This document shows, in pieces, positions 17,271-27,219 of a stretch of 64,000 nt of DNA; the stretch's first letter is position 1, and every line of letters starts with the position of its first letter. Origin of the DNA: Phymorhynchus buccinoides (lineage: Eukaryota > Mollusca > Gastropoda > Neogastropoda > Raphitomidae); NCBI GenBank assembly GCA_017654935.2, contig CM065699.1, forward strand, positions 51,156,480 to 51,220,479, read 5' to 3'. The position numbers and the translations under genes were made by a program. Under the pieces are notes generated by a model, which searched no databases, had not been told where the DNA came from, and was given only the letters and a program-made list of their open reading frames with translations.

Positions 17271-17465
17271 AAAGTCTTCAAGTTCATAGCCTGTCAAGAA
17301 CGGCAAGAAGAAAGACAATATCAGACCTGCAGCAAACTGTCATCAAACAAATAACCTAGTGTCTATTATGCTTGGCTTTAGTAAAATCAATGTTCAAATG
17401 TTTTGACAGGCGTCTGGAAGAATCAACCAATGACAAAACTGGAGAGAAAAGAGCAAAGACCTTCT
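17271..17465. other. Unique spacer
   Basis: Nothing recognised between the satellite and the tandem duplication that follows. Confidence 0.35.
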
Positions 17466-18550
<1,085 letters not shown>

Positions 18551-19127
18551 GTGTCTGTAGATCTTTTATCCAGAGGTAAAAATACCAAAGGAAATATATT
18601 TGAAGCATTATATTTTACTAAAGAGCTTGCTTAAAACAATATTTATAATGGAAGTGAGGGTCATCTGGTGAAACCACTTATATTCCTTCATGAAACATAT
18701 TGAATATAAGGCCACTGGGAACGCCGAAGAAGAAGAAGAAGAAGAAGAAGAAGAAGAAGAAGAATTTGTTTAAGAATCCTCGTGTTATAATACTCAGTGT
18801 CTTGCAAAGACCATTGTAATGCGTTGTACCAACGATGGAGTCTCTATAAGCCATGGAGTCAACAGCTGTCTTGGTTTGGTGGTTTTGACCATATCCATCA
18901 CAGCTGATGGAAGTGAAGGTGGAGGCAGGGATGGGGGGGATATTGTTCTGAAATAAAGATGCTCCATGTGACAGCCCTAGATGTGCATTGATGATTTGGA
19001 GAACAAGGTGATTTGTCATAAAAGAGACCAAGCAGTTGGTGAATCAAATTGCAGATTATCAGGTTATTGAATACGTGAATAAAACAGGAAAGGTTGCTAG
19101 AGGTCTTGTCGGAATTGCCAGAAACGA
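18551..19127. other. Spacer with a family B tail remnant
   Basis: AAGGCCACTGGGAACGCCG followed by GAA repeats (18708-18763) looks like a bare 3' tail of SINE-like family B. The rest shows nothing recognisable. Confidence 0.45.
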
Positions 19128-20245
19128 TCGATCGATCAATCAATCAATCAATCAATCAACCAATCAACCAATCTATCAAAATTTAAATGAATGAATCAAT
19201 CAATCATACTGTATTATCCCAAGACTGAGAAATTTACATGAGGTGCAATAACAGAAACTCAACGACACTGGAAAAAACATGAACGTCAAATGCTTCAATA
19301 GAAAACATTATAATACCATTAACTCAGATAAGCATTTATGAAAACAACAAGGAAACATTTATATTTAAACAGAATTTCTGTAAATCAAAGGAAGCTCAAT
19401 TTTAAAAAAACTCAACATTTATGTATTTTTAAACTCAGGAGATGAATGGAGCATGGACTGAAAGTTTTTGGGGCGCTCGTGATTTAAGTTTAAGTGTCCT
19501 ATACCTACGCCCATATGGCAACAGTTCATAGTGGTGGGCTAAGACATGGCTATTATCACTCACTATCTGCCTGGCCTTTCGCACCACTCGCTCAGCATAC
19601 AACACTTCCAGACTCTTTTGCCTTTCACTCACAACCTTGCTACACACATTCACCATGTCACTCAGCACCCACTCACTCCTTATACTCAAGCTTCCAAACC
19701 AGCACATAAACGAAACGGTGGGAATTGATTCAACACAGCAACGATAGTAAGCTTTCAAAACACCTGTGTTAATATCAATGTTTCTTAACCTTTGTAATAA
19801 AACAAATCGTGGTTGGCATTTTTTGAAGTGTAGGGATTCAACATGTCTGTCAAATGCAATCTTTCTGTCGAGGACTATCTCAGATACCGGCATTCCTCCA
19901 TTCTCTCAACAGTCTCACCATCTATCACAAGCTGTGGTACTGACACTGAATCTTTACGGACATCAATGAGCATCTCCTTTGGTTTTGACAACATTAAGGT
20001 CTAAGTAGGTATTTTTACACCAGGAACAGCATTGTTTTAAAACGTCATTAAAATAGACTGAATCAGAGTTGGATTGATCTTCAATTGCGGAATCATCTAA
20101 GTATTTTATAACAGTTGTTTCTTTTCCCTCGCAGATACAACTAGAGAAAGATGGTGCATCAATTTCAATGAAATGGTACAACTTACAAGAGATGCGAGAA
20201 CAAATTTCAACCTGAGTGATGACTGATGACGAAAGAACACAAATC
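19128..20245 (-). mobile_element. 5'-truncated LINE (L2/Rex-like) with reverse transcriptase remnant
   Basis: On the minus strand two frames, broken between 19893 and 19963, encode the end of a reverse transcriptase. KYLDDSAI near 20103 is a variant of the YADD catalytic box, followed by CKNTYLDLNVVKTK. Downstream come VLKAYYRCCVES, MCWFGSLS and VLAHHYELLPYGRRYR, a C-terminal pattern known from L2/Rex-type LINEs of fish and invertebrates. The 3' end has TTGGGATAATACAGTATGAT and a TGATTGAT/GATC repeat tail (19128-19205), typical of these elements. The N-terminal two-thirds is missing. Confidence 0.82.
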
Positions 20246-20860
20246 CTCACACAAGGGTTTTGGAAAAAGACAGAAAAGTGACCCATAATTATGTGCAAAA
20301 ACTGGCCAATTTGTTCCAGACGTTCAAACCCTTCACTTGCACCAGTCAGGAATGTTCAGTGCTTACACGGGCAGAGCTATTACCCACATATTTTCAGCGT
20401 CACCCCAATGTTATTAAATTTAATACTTTAATGAATACCCGCAGGAAATCTAAACTTGTCAAACTCGCAAAGTTTATCCATATACTTGTAACTTTGTTTT
20501 CTAAAACTTTAAGAAACACATAAATGCGGAGAGAAAAACCTGTGAAACCTACTTGCTTGTTTTTTTAAGTTTAAGCCACTGCTCTGTAACCAATGTCTTT
20601 GGGTTTTTTGAAAAATAGTAGGTAGCTTGCATGGAATACTTTTAGTTTGAATTTCATTTCTTAGATTATGAAGTCTTTTTGTTGTGAATTTTATTTCCTA
20701 GATCATTAAGTCTTTTTGTTGTTATTCATATCTGAATGTATGTTTTCTTATTTTCTTTTTTGACTCACCAGTGTCTGCCATTGTGTTTGTTGGTATCTAT
20801 GTATTAGCTTGAAAGCACCCCTGGGGCCAAAGCTCAAATAAAACTGTTTCCAAACTGCCT
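20246..20860. other. AT-rich spacer
   Basis: No exon-like frame. GGGGCCAAAGCTCAAATAAA near 20825 resembles a retroposon 3' terminus on the plus strand. Otherwise nothing recognised. Confidence 0.35.
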
Positions 20861-20869
20861 GAACTTGAC

Positions 20870-21188
20870 GATCATGAGTGGTGGTTGATCGCCCTACACG
20901 GTGTGTTCTGACAAAGTCCTCTTCACCCCAGGTCCTAGGTCCCTGCACGCTGTTCAGCGTGTCGGTCACTGCACGAGCACACGTGTCGTAGTTTTCACTC
21001 TGTGTCGTCTGGGGAATGCCGAAGATTCTCAGATAACTCGCCTTGAAAATCTTCGAATCTGTCTATTTCCGAGTTCATTGAGTTGATTTGCTGTGAGATA
21101 AATTCTACCACAACCGACAGATTCTTCGTCTCCTCACTCCTCTCTGTGGCACCAGACAGATCATCCACGGTTGATGCCAGACGCCTGT

Positions 21189-21190
<2 letters not shown>
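20870..21190 (-). pseudogene. LINE ORF1 fragment (coiled coil plus RRM-like domain)
   Basis: Two minus-strand frames join across a frameshift near 21025. The upstream one gives a coiled-coil segment (VVEFISQQINSMNSEIDRFE). The downstream one gives RIFGIPQTTQSENYDTCARA and then VTDTLNSVQ and FVRTHRVGR. The order 'coiled coil, then (L)RIFGIP, then HRVGR' is the hallmark of L1/Tx1-like ORF1 RNA-binding proteins. Both ends are lost, and a TC tract abuts the 5' side. Confidence 0.7.
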
Positions 21191-21192
<2 letters not shown>

Positions 21193-21257
<65 letters not shown>

Positions 21258-21308
21258 ACATACAAACACACACACACATACACACACGCGCGTACGCACA
21301 CGCACACG

Positions 21309-21339
<31 letters not shown>

Positions 21340-21376
21340 ACGCACACGCACACGCACACACACATACACACACACA
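21193..21376. repeat. Compound (TC)n-(CA)n microsatellite
   Basis: TC repeats (21193-21256) followed by CA repeats with CGCA interruptions (21265-21375). Confidence 0.96.
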
Positions 21377-21815
21377 AGTAGTAGTATTAGGGATGGAATA
21401 ACCCTGTCCCAGGGACAAAGGGGTCCCGGCACGTCGGCACTGTGACAGCTGTGACGCCTGCTCGCCTTTGCCCCTTTTGCTGACGTAATAATGACGTAAT
21501 AATGACTTAATGACGTAATAATGACTTAATGGGAAGTGCCGTTATGAAAAGGGTCGGCCATGTTGTTTTGGGTCGGCCATGTTGTTGTCGTTCATATTGT
21601 TTGTTTATGTTTAGGCTTTTTTGTTATAGGTATTGTTCTATTGTAGCGCTACCGCGCAACGTTATAGGCTAGGCAACGCTAGTTAGCGCAAAAAGGTGGG
21701 GGGAGGTGGGGGGCGTGGCCTTACTTCTAGTCTGAAAAGGTCATCGTGACCTAGTCCATGCCTTTTGAAAAGTTATAAGAGAAAGAAACAAATTAAAAAG
21801 AACTAAAATATTAAA
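21377..21815. other. Spacer with short direct repeats
   Basis: Contains repeated TGACGTAATAA (21482-21530), GGGTCGGCCATGTTGTT twice (21550-21586) and a G-rich block (21693-21715). It lies directly before the Polinton-like frame, so it may be that element's flank. No terminal inverted repeat was identified. Confidence 0.4.
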
Positions 21816-22195
21816 ATGTTTTACGTCACACTTCCGAACAATTCGTCTATGAAATATTATCCAAATAATAACCGTAGTCAATATTTTACAAGACTACCTC
21901 AAACCATAGATTTAAACGGTGACTATGAAGTGGGCTTATCAGAAATCCAGTTTTCAAACAGTTATTTGAACGTGAAAGAAGATATATTTGCATTAACTAT
22001 TATATGCATATGCATGACAAGTCCAAACGTGTCGATTCTCACATGGTTCTTCGAACTGTAAAGATACCGGCTGGTTTGTACGAGTCCAACGCGTTTTTGA
22101 TACAAACCGTGGATTCAATGTTGGATTCTTTGTTGGGAAAATTAGATAACGGAGGAAATCGAGTGATATTCAAATATAACCGGGTGACATGGCAT
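21816..22195 (+). pseudogene. Fragment of a Polinton/Maverick-like element protein
   Basis: A frame from ATG 21816 runs to about 22005 and continues in another frame to about 22195, so there is a frameshift near 22005. The N-terminal pattern of an aliphatic strand, N-S-S-M and later 'L-x-G-x-Y-E-V-G-L-x-E-I-Q' (about 21913-21950) resembles an uncharacterised protein that I associate with Polinton/Maverick-type elements in cnidarians and molluscs; this comes from memory and is unverified. The fragment is cut by the 73-bp satellite at 22195. No polymerase, integrase or terminal repeat is present, so it is a relic. Confidence 0.45.
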
Positions 22196-22880
22196 GGGTC
22201 CATGTACTGTCCAGTTGGTGTCTTCAACGACATCTGATGCAGGATGCTGTGGTCATGGCATGAGTCCCTGTACTGTCCAGTTGGTGTCTTCAACGACATC
22301 TGATGCAGGATGCTGTGGTCATGGCATGAGTCCCTGTACTGTCCTATTGGGGCCTGGTGTCTTCAACGACATCTGATGCAGGATGCTGTGGTCATGGCAT
22401 GAGTCCCTGTACTGTCCAGTTGGTTTCTTCAACGACATCTGATGCAGGATGCTGTGGTCATGGCATGAGTCCCTGTACTGTCCTATTGGGGCCTGGTGTC
22501 TTCAACGACATCTGATGCAGGATGCTGTGGTCATGGCATGAGTCCCTGTACTGCCCTATTGGGGAGTGGTGTCTTCCACGACATCCAATGCAGGATGCTG
22601 TGGTCATGGCATGAGTCCCTGTACTGTCCAGTTGGGGCCTGGTGTCTTCAACGACATCTGATGCAGGATGCTGTGGTCATGGCATGAGTCCCTGTGCTGT
22701 CCTATTGGGGCCTGGTGTCTTCAATGACATCCGATGCAGGATGCTGTGGTAATGGCATGAGTCCCTGTGCTGTCCTATTGGGGCCTGGTGTCTTCAATGA
22801 CATCCGATGCAGGATGCTGTGGTCATGGTATGAGTCCCTGCACTGTCCAGTTGTGGCCTGGTGTCTTTCATGACAATATG
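22196..22880. repeat. 73-bp satellite, block 3 (inverted)
   Basis: About nine to ten units reading TGATGCAGGATGCTGTGGTC and CCTGGTGTCTTCAACGACAT, the reverse complement of blocks 1 and 2. Some units lack the GGGGCCT segment, giving two unit lengths. Confidence 0.9.
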
Positions 22881-23245
22881 AGGTCATAATTCTTCCACAA
22901 CTTATATGAGAAGTTAATGCAACAGTTAGGACATAGCCCTTTTGTTTGAAGGTTACTCTTCGTCATTTCCGGTGAATGAACATCATCATTGATATTAGTA
23001 TTAAGAAACTTTTGGCAGGAAGCATGAACCCTGAGATTTCCACAAGTGCAATTTACCATAAAAATGTTAGGTGTGTGAAATATACAAGGGGATCAATGCT
23101 TTAGTTTTGGATGTTTCTTTTGGTTTTAACTGTTTGGTGAAGAGTTGTCAGAGTAAAGTTGATGCACGATCGTACTGAACATCTCAAAATAATTAATGTC
23201 TGTTCCTTATGAATTCGTGAAATTGACACTCTGTATTGTTCATTT

Positions 23246-23321
23246 TTGGCTCACTCGTGTTAACTTTGAGTCTATAGTATGATAGTTGTTCGGTTGTGTG
23301 TCTGTGTGTGTGTGTGTGTGT

Positions 23322-23384
<63 letters not shown>

Positions 23385-23838
23385 GCGTCCGTGCTCTAAT
23401 CTCCAAACTTTAACGTTGGCATTTTCTCGGGAAATAGAAGACGTACATTGTTCAAACTTTGCATACACGTTGATATTTATGCAAGCTTTCGAACAATAAT
23501 GATTTGAATAATTAAATACTTAAAACAACACTGTAAACAGATTACAAACAGATAGCATTTTAGATTTGTGGGTTAGAGAGTATTCAACAGGGAATATGAG
23601 CTAAGAAACTCATTAACACTGAAAACCTTGATATCTCATTGGTAGAGTGTCTGTCTGTCTGTCATTCCAATGGTTCCGGGTCCGGTTCTCGGCACAGGCA
23701 CTTTTTTAGTTGTATCCATTAACGATAGTTTCATTTGTAATTTAAAATATTATTGGCAATCTTGTACTTTAGACACCCCCCTCAATCTTTGTTGTTGTCC
23801 CACATGTGCCTGTTTGAGTGAGCCTTGAAGGCTTTGCC
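23246..23838. mobile_element. About 590-bp insertion with short inverted ends and a tRNA-like box
   Basis: Absent from the left arm, where flanking sequences are contiguous (near 12100-12140). The ends are inverted: GGCTCACTCG at 23250 and GTTTGAGTGAGCC at about 23813-23825. The interior has a TG microsatellite (23297-23383) and a tRNA-like stretch (TCTCATTGGTAGAGTG and GGTTCCGGGTCCGG, 23633-23690). It is a non-autonomous element of unclear class. Confidence 0.7.
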
Positions 23839-23964
23839 TCTTGTTTTCTTCGGTTTCTTCTTCTTTGTTTTAAGCATGAAATAAATGTCAAGGTTTCATA
23901 ATGAATGATTCTTTAAATTCGTGTGGAAGTATCTGAAAGCAATGACATACTTTGACAGCATCAG

Positions 23965-24034
23965 TCGAGGGGTGAATGTCTATCTGTGTTCTTTATTCCT
24001 TTTGAGATAGACCTTTCGGGCAGGCACCCCTCGA
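23965..24034. mobile_element. 70-bp fold-back element, copy 1
   Basis: Begins TCGAGGGGTG and ends CACCCCTCGA, with inner complementary parts (GTCTATCT facing AGATAGAC). The left arm of the inverted duplication shows the empty site (ACAGCATCTCTTCTCTC on the matching strand). Confidence 0.8.
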
Positions 24035-24320
24035 ATATTCTCTTCTCTCTTGAAAAGGGGTGGAGCTATTCAGAAATCACAATTTACAGAAATCGGTGTT
24101 GCGCTGGGAGTACGTCGATATGGCGCTCTCTTTGGCACACGTTTTCCTTACTGCTGGCTCGTTCGCTGCATTGCTAAAGTACCGAATTGTTAGAACCGTC
24201 TCTCTTCATTTCCTTGTCAGTGCTTTTCTATCTGAACGATTCCAGAGATGCAAAGGTCTTAGAAGCTCTCTGCCACAAACGGGAGCACATCAACTAGAAG
24301 GGACAAGAACATGTGCATTT

Positions 24321-24397
24321 CGAGGGGTAATTGCCTGAACGTGTTATCACGAAAGGAAAGAAGAAGGGTGATAACACGTTTAGGCAATTACCGCTCG
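24321..24397. mobile_element. 77-bp fold-back element, copy 2
   Basis: CGAGGGGTAATTGCCTGAAC at the left and its near reverse complement at the right (GTTTAGGCAATTACCGCTCG) form a stem of about 30 bp around a short purine loop. The left arm has the empty site (GTGCTTTTCTTAGC on the matching strand). Its end sequence CGAGGGGT is shared with the element at 23965. Confidence 0.85.
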
Positions 24398-24712
24398 AAT
24401 TTTCTTAGCCAGTGAGTGCGCATCCGTGTGTCTATGTGTGTTATGAAACGATTTTCTGTTGGATTTCATAGAACCAAAACTACTGGACCAAACATCATGG
24501 ACATTAGCAAAATCGTCGTCAATGCTCCCTTCTTGATGGACAGTGTGTCCGTTTATAATGAGATATTCTTTGCGTGAAACAGTGGACTGTGACTTGTACG
24601 ACCAGTCACGTGTACTCACATAATTCAATCGCTCATTTATCAACTTATCTTTCTGTTCATTGGGTTATCCCACTATTGTGCTACTGTTTTTGTGGCACAA
24701 TTTGAACACGTA

Positions 24713-25903
24713 TCATACATTCGCTTTCTTCGTACAAGCTACCCGTGTCTTAAAAACGTTTATTAGTTTGTTCTCTTGGGCTTGTTGTCGTTTCTGTCCT
24801 GCCAAGTTCCACATGTGCAAAAGTGGACCGAGAGCTGCGTTGAACGGTAAGACGAAGATCACCATGCCGCCATAGATCATCCGTGAAGTTTCACCCCCAA
24901 AAGTCACAGTCATTTTGATCACACTGAACACAAGCCAGCATCCAGCGTTTTTGATGGCCACTTTCCCCATTACATGCACTGAAAAATAGACCCACCTTCG
25001 TGAGCAGTCCAGCACAATTCTATATTTTGGTATTCGGAAGAGTATGATAGCTTCACTGGTTAAAACCAAAAAGCTCAAAATACCGTTGATGGCTGTGATA
25101 ACGGCAAACCACTTGAAGCCTCGGTCAGCATTGTAGTCATTGAACAAAGCCAGGCGACATAAACCAGACTGACCGCTGAGGCCCCAGTGTGACAGTCCGG
25201 GAATGAAAGGTATCGATGACAGCAAGCTCCCAACAACCCAGATGGCTGTGCAAGCTACAGCGGTTGTGCTGTGATTGAATCTCCACGACTGTGCAGAGAA
25301 ACACAGAGTGACGGCGTGATCCAAGGTGATGAGGCAGAGCATGAGGAGGGACACTTCACAGGACAACAGGAAGAGGAAGCCACTGATCTGACATGCCACA
25401 CTGCTGGTCCACGTCCTTTCCACTTGGAGATAACGCCCCTGAAATAGTGCATCAGCCGTTGAGATGATACCCACGTGACTTCCCATGCAGATGTTAGCAC
25501 ACTGTAATTGGATGAAAGCCAGGAGAAAATGACTTCTGACTTCTTTGACATTTGTGAGTGTAAACACGGAGCAACACAAGCTGGAGAGAATTATGGTGGT
25601 ACATACGACCCAGCAAAAAGTCTTGTGCAAATCTGTCGGCAGTAAAGACTGACAGGAAGGAAGCACAGCATATGGTCCTTGGCACTTAATTTCAGACCTT
25701 CTTTTGGGAAGTAAAATATTGCAGCATAACCGGAAGTTTGAGGACCAAATCTTTCTTAACTCATTTGATCCCGATAGCATGTCTAACGGAAAATATTTCA
25801 CGGTATTGCCTCTTATGTCTAGCTCCGTCAACCTTGGCATGCTTTTAAATCCTTTTATTCCAATGGTTTCAATTGAAGAAAACGAAACGTTTACAAACTT
25901 CAT
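24713..25903 (-). CDS. GRL101-like receptor, seven-transmembrane half
   Basis: An uninterrupted frame of 396 codons. Residues 1-55 are the last leucine-rich repeats (FVNVSFSSIETIGIKGF, LTELDIRGNTV), followed by a cysteine-rich cap (C60, C61, C74, C84). Membrane segments: about 97-116, 125-147, 171-192, 214-234, 264-289, 316-336 and 342-365. C171 and C249 are placed to form the conserved loop disulphide. Two hallmark motifs deviate: the DRY region reads LDHAV (194-198) and the NPxxY region reads NAALGPLLH (355-363). The first codon counted is not a true start; the protein continues from the upstream frame (25903-27000) across a one-frame slip in a TATATA run at about 25908-25918. The family couples extracellular LDLa/LRR ligand binding to G proteins at the plasma membrane. 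The slip may be a sequencing error or a true lesion. Confidence 0.8.
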   Translation of the reverse strand: MKFVNVSFSSIETIGIKGFKSMPRLTELDIRGNTVKYFPLDMLSGSNELRKIWSSNFRLCCNILLPKRRSEIKCQGPYAVLPSCQSLLPTDLHKTFCWVVCTTIILSSLCCSVFTLTNVKEVRSHFLLAFIQLQCANICMGSHVGIISTADALFQGRYLQVERTWTSSVACQISGFLFLLSCEVSLLMLCLITLDHAVTLCFSAQSWRFNHSTTAVACTAIWVVGSLLSSIPFIPGLSHWGLSGQSGLCRLALFNDYNADRGFKWFAVITAINGILSFLVLTSEAIILFRIPKYRIVLDCSRRWVYFSVHVMGKVAIKNAGCWLVFSVIKMTVTFGGETSRMIYGGMVIFVLPFNAALGPLLHMWNLAGQKRQQAQENKLINVFKTRVACTKKANV

Positions 25904-27000
25904 TAGCGGAATATATATATAAATAACTCGTAAAAAATATTGATATGTGTGTTTGATACGTCTAGTTGTTGCAATTGAAAATGTACATGCTTTGTGAGTT
26001 TGTTCGTGTTATGAATTAAAGGATTGTTGGCAAGTCGTACAGTTTTTAAGTTTGGTAACTCGAGGAAAACTGATAGATGAAGGCTGATTAGACGATTGTT
26101 AGCAAGATCAATGACATTTAAATGGATCAATTGGATCTCTGTAATGTTTCTAATAGAACAATGGGCTAGATTTATATACATAAGATACACATTGAGGGTG
26201 AAGTCTGTTGGCAGCATTCCTGAGCCTGCAGCATCAACATAGCGAAGTTGAGGGAAGAGATGAGAAGCAAAGCGACTCCCACACCAGAGGGAGTGACCTT
26301 GACAGACGCACCCTTCAGGACAGGCCATGTCACACATCAGGTCATCGTCTCGCTGTGGACACTGACCCCAACCGTCACACAGATGATTTCCAAGGACACA
26401 CACACTGGAACCTCGACACTTGTACAAACCTTGGCACTTCACTGCCTCACATTCTTGTTCGTCTTCTCCCTCAATGCAGTCTGGAAGGCCGTTGCATCGA
26501 GTGTAGATGGGGAGGCAGTGGATCATCTCTGAGGCACAACGGTAATGACTGTCAGGACACGACTCGCCCAGTTTCATCAGATGTTGAACAAAATAGCCAG
26601 TGCCGTCAAGGCTTATATAAAACTGTTTTTGTATGAATCTATGACTTCTGTATAGTAAGTATCTTGTTTTCTCAAAGACACAAGAAGTCTCATCCGAGTT
26701 GTCCAGACAGTCCGAATAGTCGTTACACTTTTGGCTGTTCAAAACACACTGACCATTGGAGCAGAGAAAGCCAGCAGTGCAGGGAGGATGAGCACAGAAT
26801 GTCTCATCACTGTTACCCGGACAGTCCTGCCTGTAGTCACACACTAGTGTGTACTGTACGTGTGAAATATCATCCGTGCATTGGAGTGTGTGGTCTGCAG
26901 ATAAAGGCATTCCACCATACAACTGCTGTTGATCACTTAAGTTAAACGAGCCATTTTTGGAAAGTATGTTTTCACCGCTACCTTGTGGATCGCAGGACAA
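25903..27000 (-). CDS. GRL101-like receptor, LDLa and leucine-rich-repeat half
   Basis: A 365-codon frame on the minus strand. Cysteine-rich LDLa repeats: C41-C69, C74-C107, C148-C184 and C189-C223, each with the calcium-binding acidic ending (NSDETFC, NSDETSC, GEDEQEC, RDDDLMC). A leucine-rich-repeat N-cap follows (ACPEGCVCQGHSLWC, 226-240), then repeats such as LNVIDLANNRLISL and LKTVRLANNPLI. No intron interrupts 2.3 kb from here to the receptor stop, suggesting an intron-poor paralogue or a retrocopy. There is no ATG at the beginning: a stop lies just upstream in this frame, but the next frame is open from about 27219 to 27005 and ends CREGHKLCIEYV, so a one-base slip in the T5 run near 27001 probably hides more N-terminal sequence. 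No signal peptide was found. Confidence 0.8.
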   Translation of the reverse strand: MSCDPQGSGENILSKNGSFNLSDQQQLYGGMPLSADHTLQCTDDISHVQYTLVCDYRQDCPGNSDETFCAHPPCTAGFLCSNGQCVLNSQKCNDYSDCLDNSDETSCVFEKTRYLLYRSHRFIQKQFYISLDGTGYFVQHLMKLGESCPDSHYRCASEMIHCLPIYTRCNGLPDCIEGEDEQECEAVKCQGLYKCRGSSVCVLGNHLCDGWGQCPQRDDDLMCDMACPEGCVCQGHSLWCGSRFASHLFPQLRYVDAAGSGMLPTDFTLNVYLMYINLAHCSIRNITEIQLIHLNVIDLANNRLISLHLSVFLELPNLKTVRLANNPLIHNTNKLTKHVHFQLQQLDVSNTHINIFYELFIYIFR

Positions 27001-27003
27001 AAA

Positions 27004-27219
27004 CGTACTCTATGCACAGCTTGTGACCTTCACGACAAGGAACCAGATATGATTGCTCTTTGTTTTGTTTGGAGAACAATAGATCTGACCGCAGGGAACA
27101 AAAGGGCGACTGCTTCGGAGACGCTCTGAACAAACCTGTCGAAGAAAACAAATGGCTTTGCTCTATGTTTATGTCGCAAAGTACCGATATTGTTGTACTC
27201 TTGTGTGCCTTATAATAAT
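27004..27219 (-). pseudogene. Possible N-terminal extension of the receptor in a shifted frame
   Basis: About 70 codons open on the minus strand, including SVLCDINIEQ, FRASPKQSPFCSLRSDLLFS and CREGHKLCIEYV, running into the LDLa frame if one T were absent from the run at 27000-27004. The cysteine spacing suits an extracellular domain. There is no ATG, so an upstream exon or loss of the start is implied. This is inference from frame continuity only. Confidence 0.4.

Larger units (their letters stand above)
22196..24912. repeat. Right arm of the large inverted duplication
   Basis: The reverse complement of this segment matches 11205-12800. It contains the complete receptor 3' end at its right edge, where the duplicated part joins the intact gene. 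Three blocks here are missing from the left arm: about 23246-23838, 23965-24034 and 24321-24397. Confidence 0.85.

Noticed and set aside
26208..26945. Plus-strand frames over the receptor's LDLa region
   Set aside because: Shadows of the minus-strand LDLa/LRR coding sequence, which has clear domain patterns.
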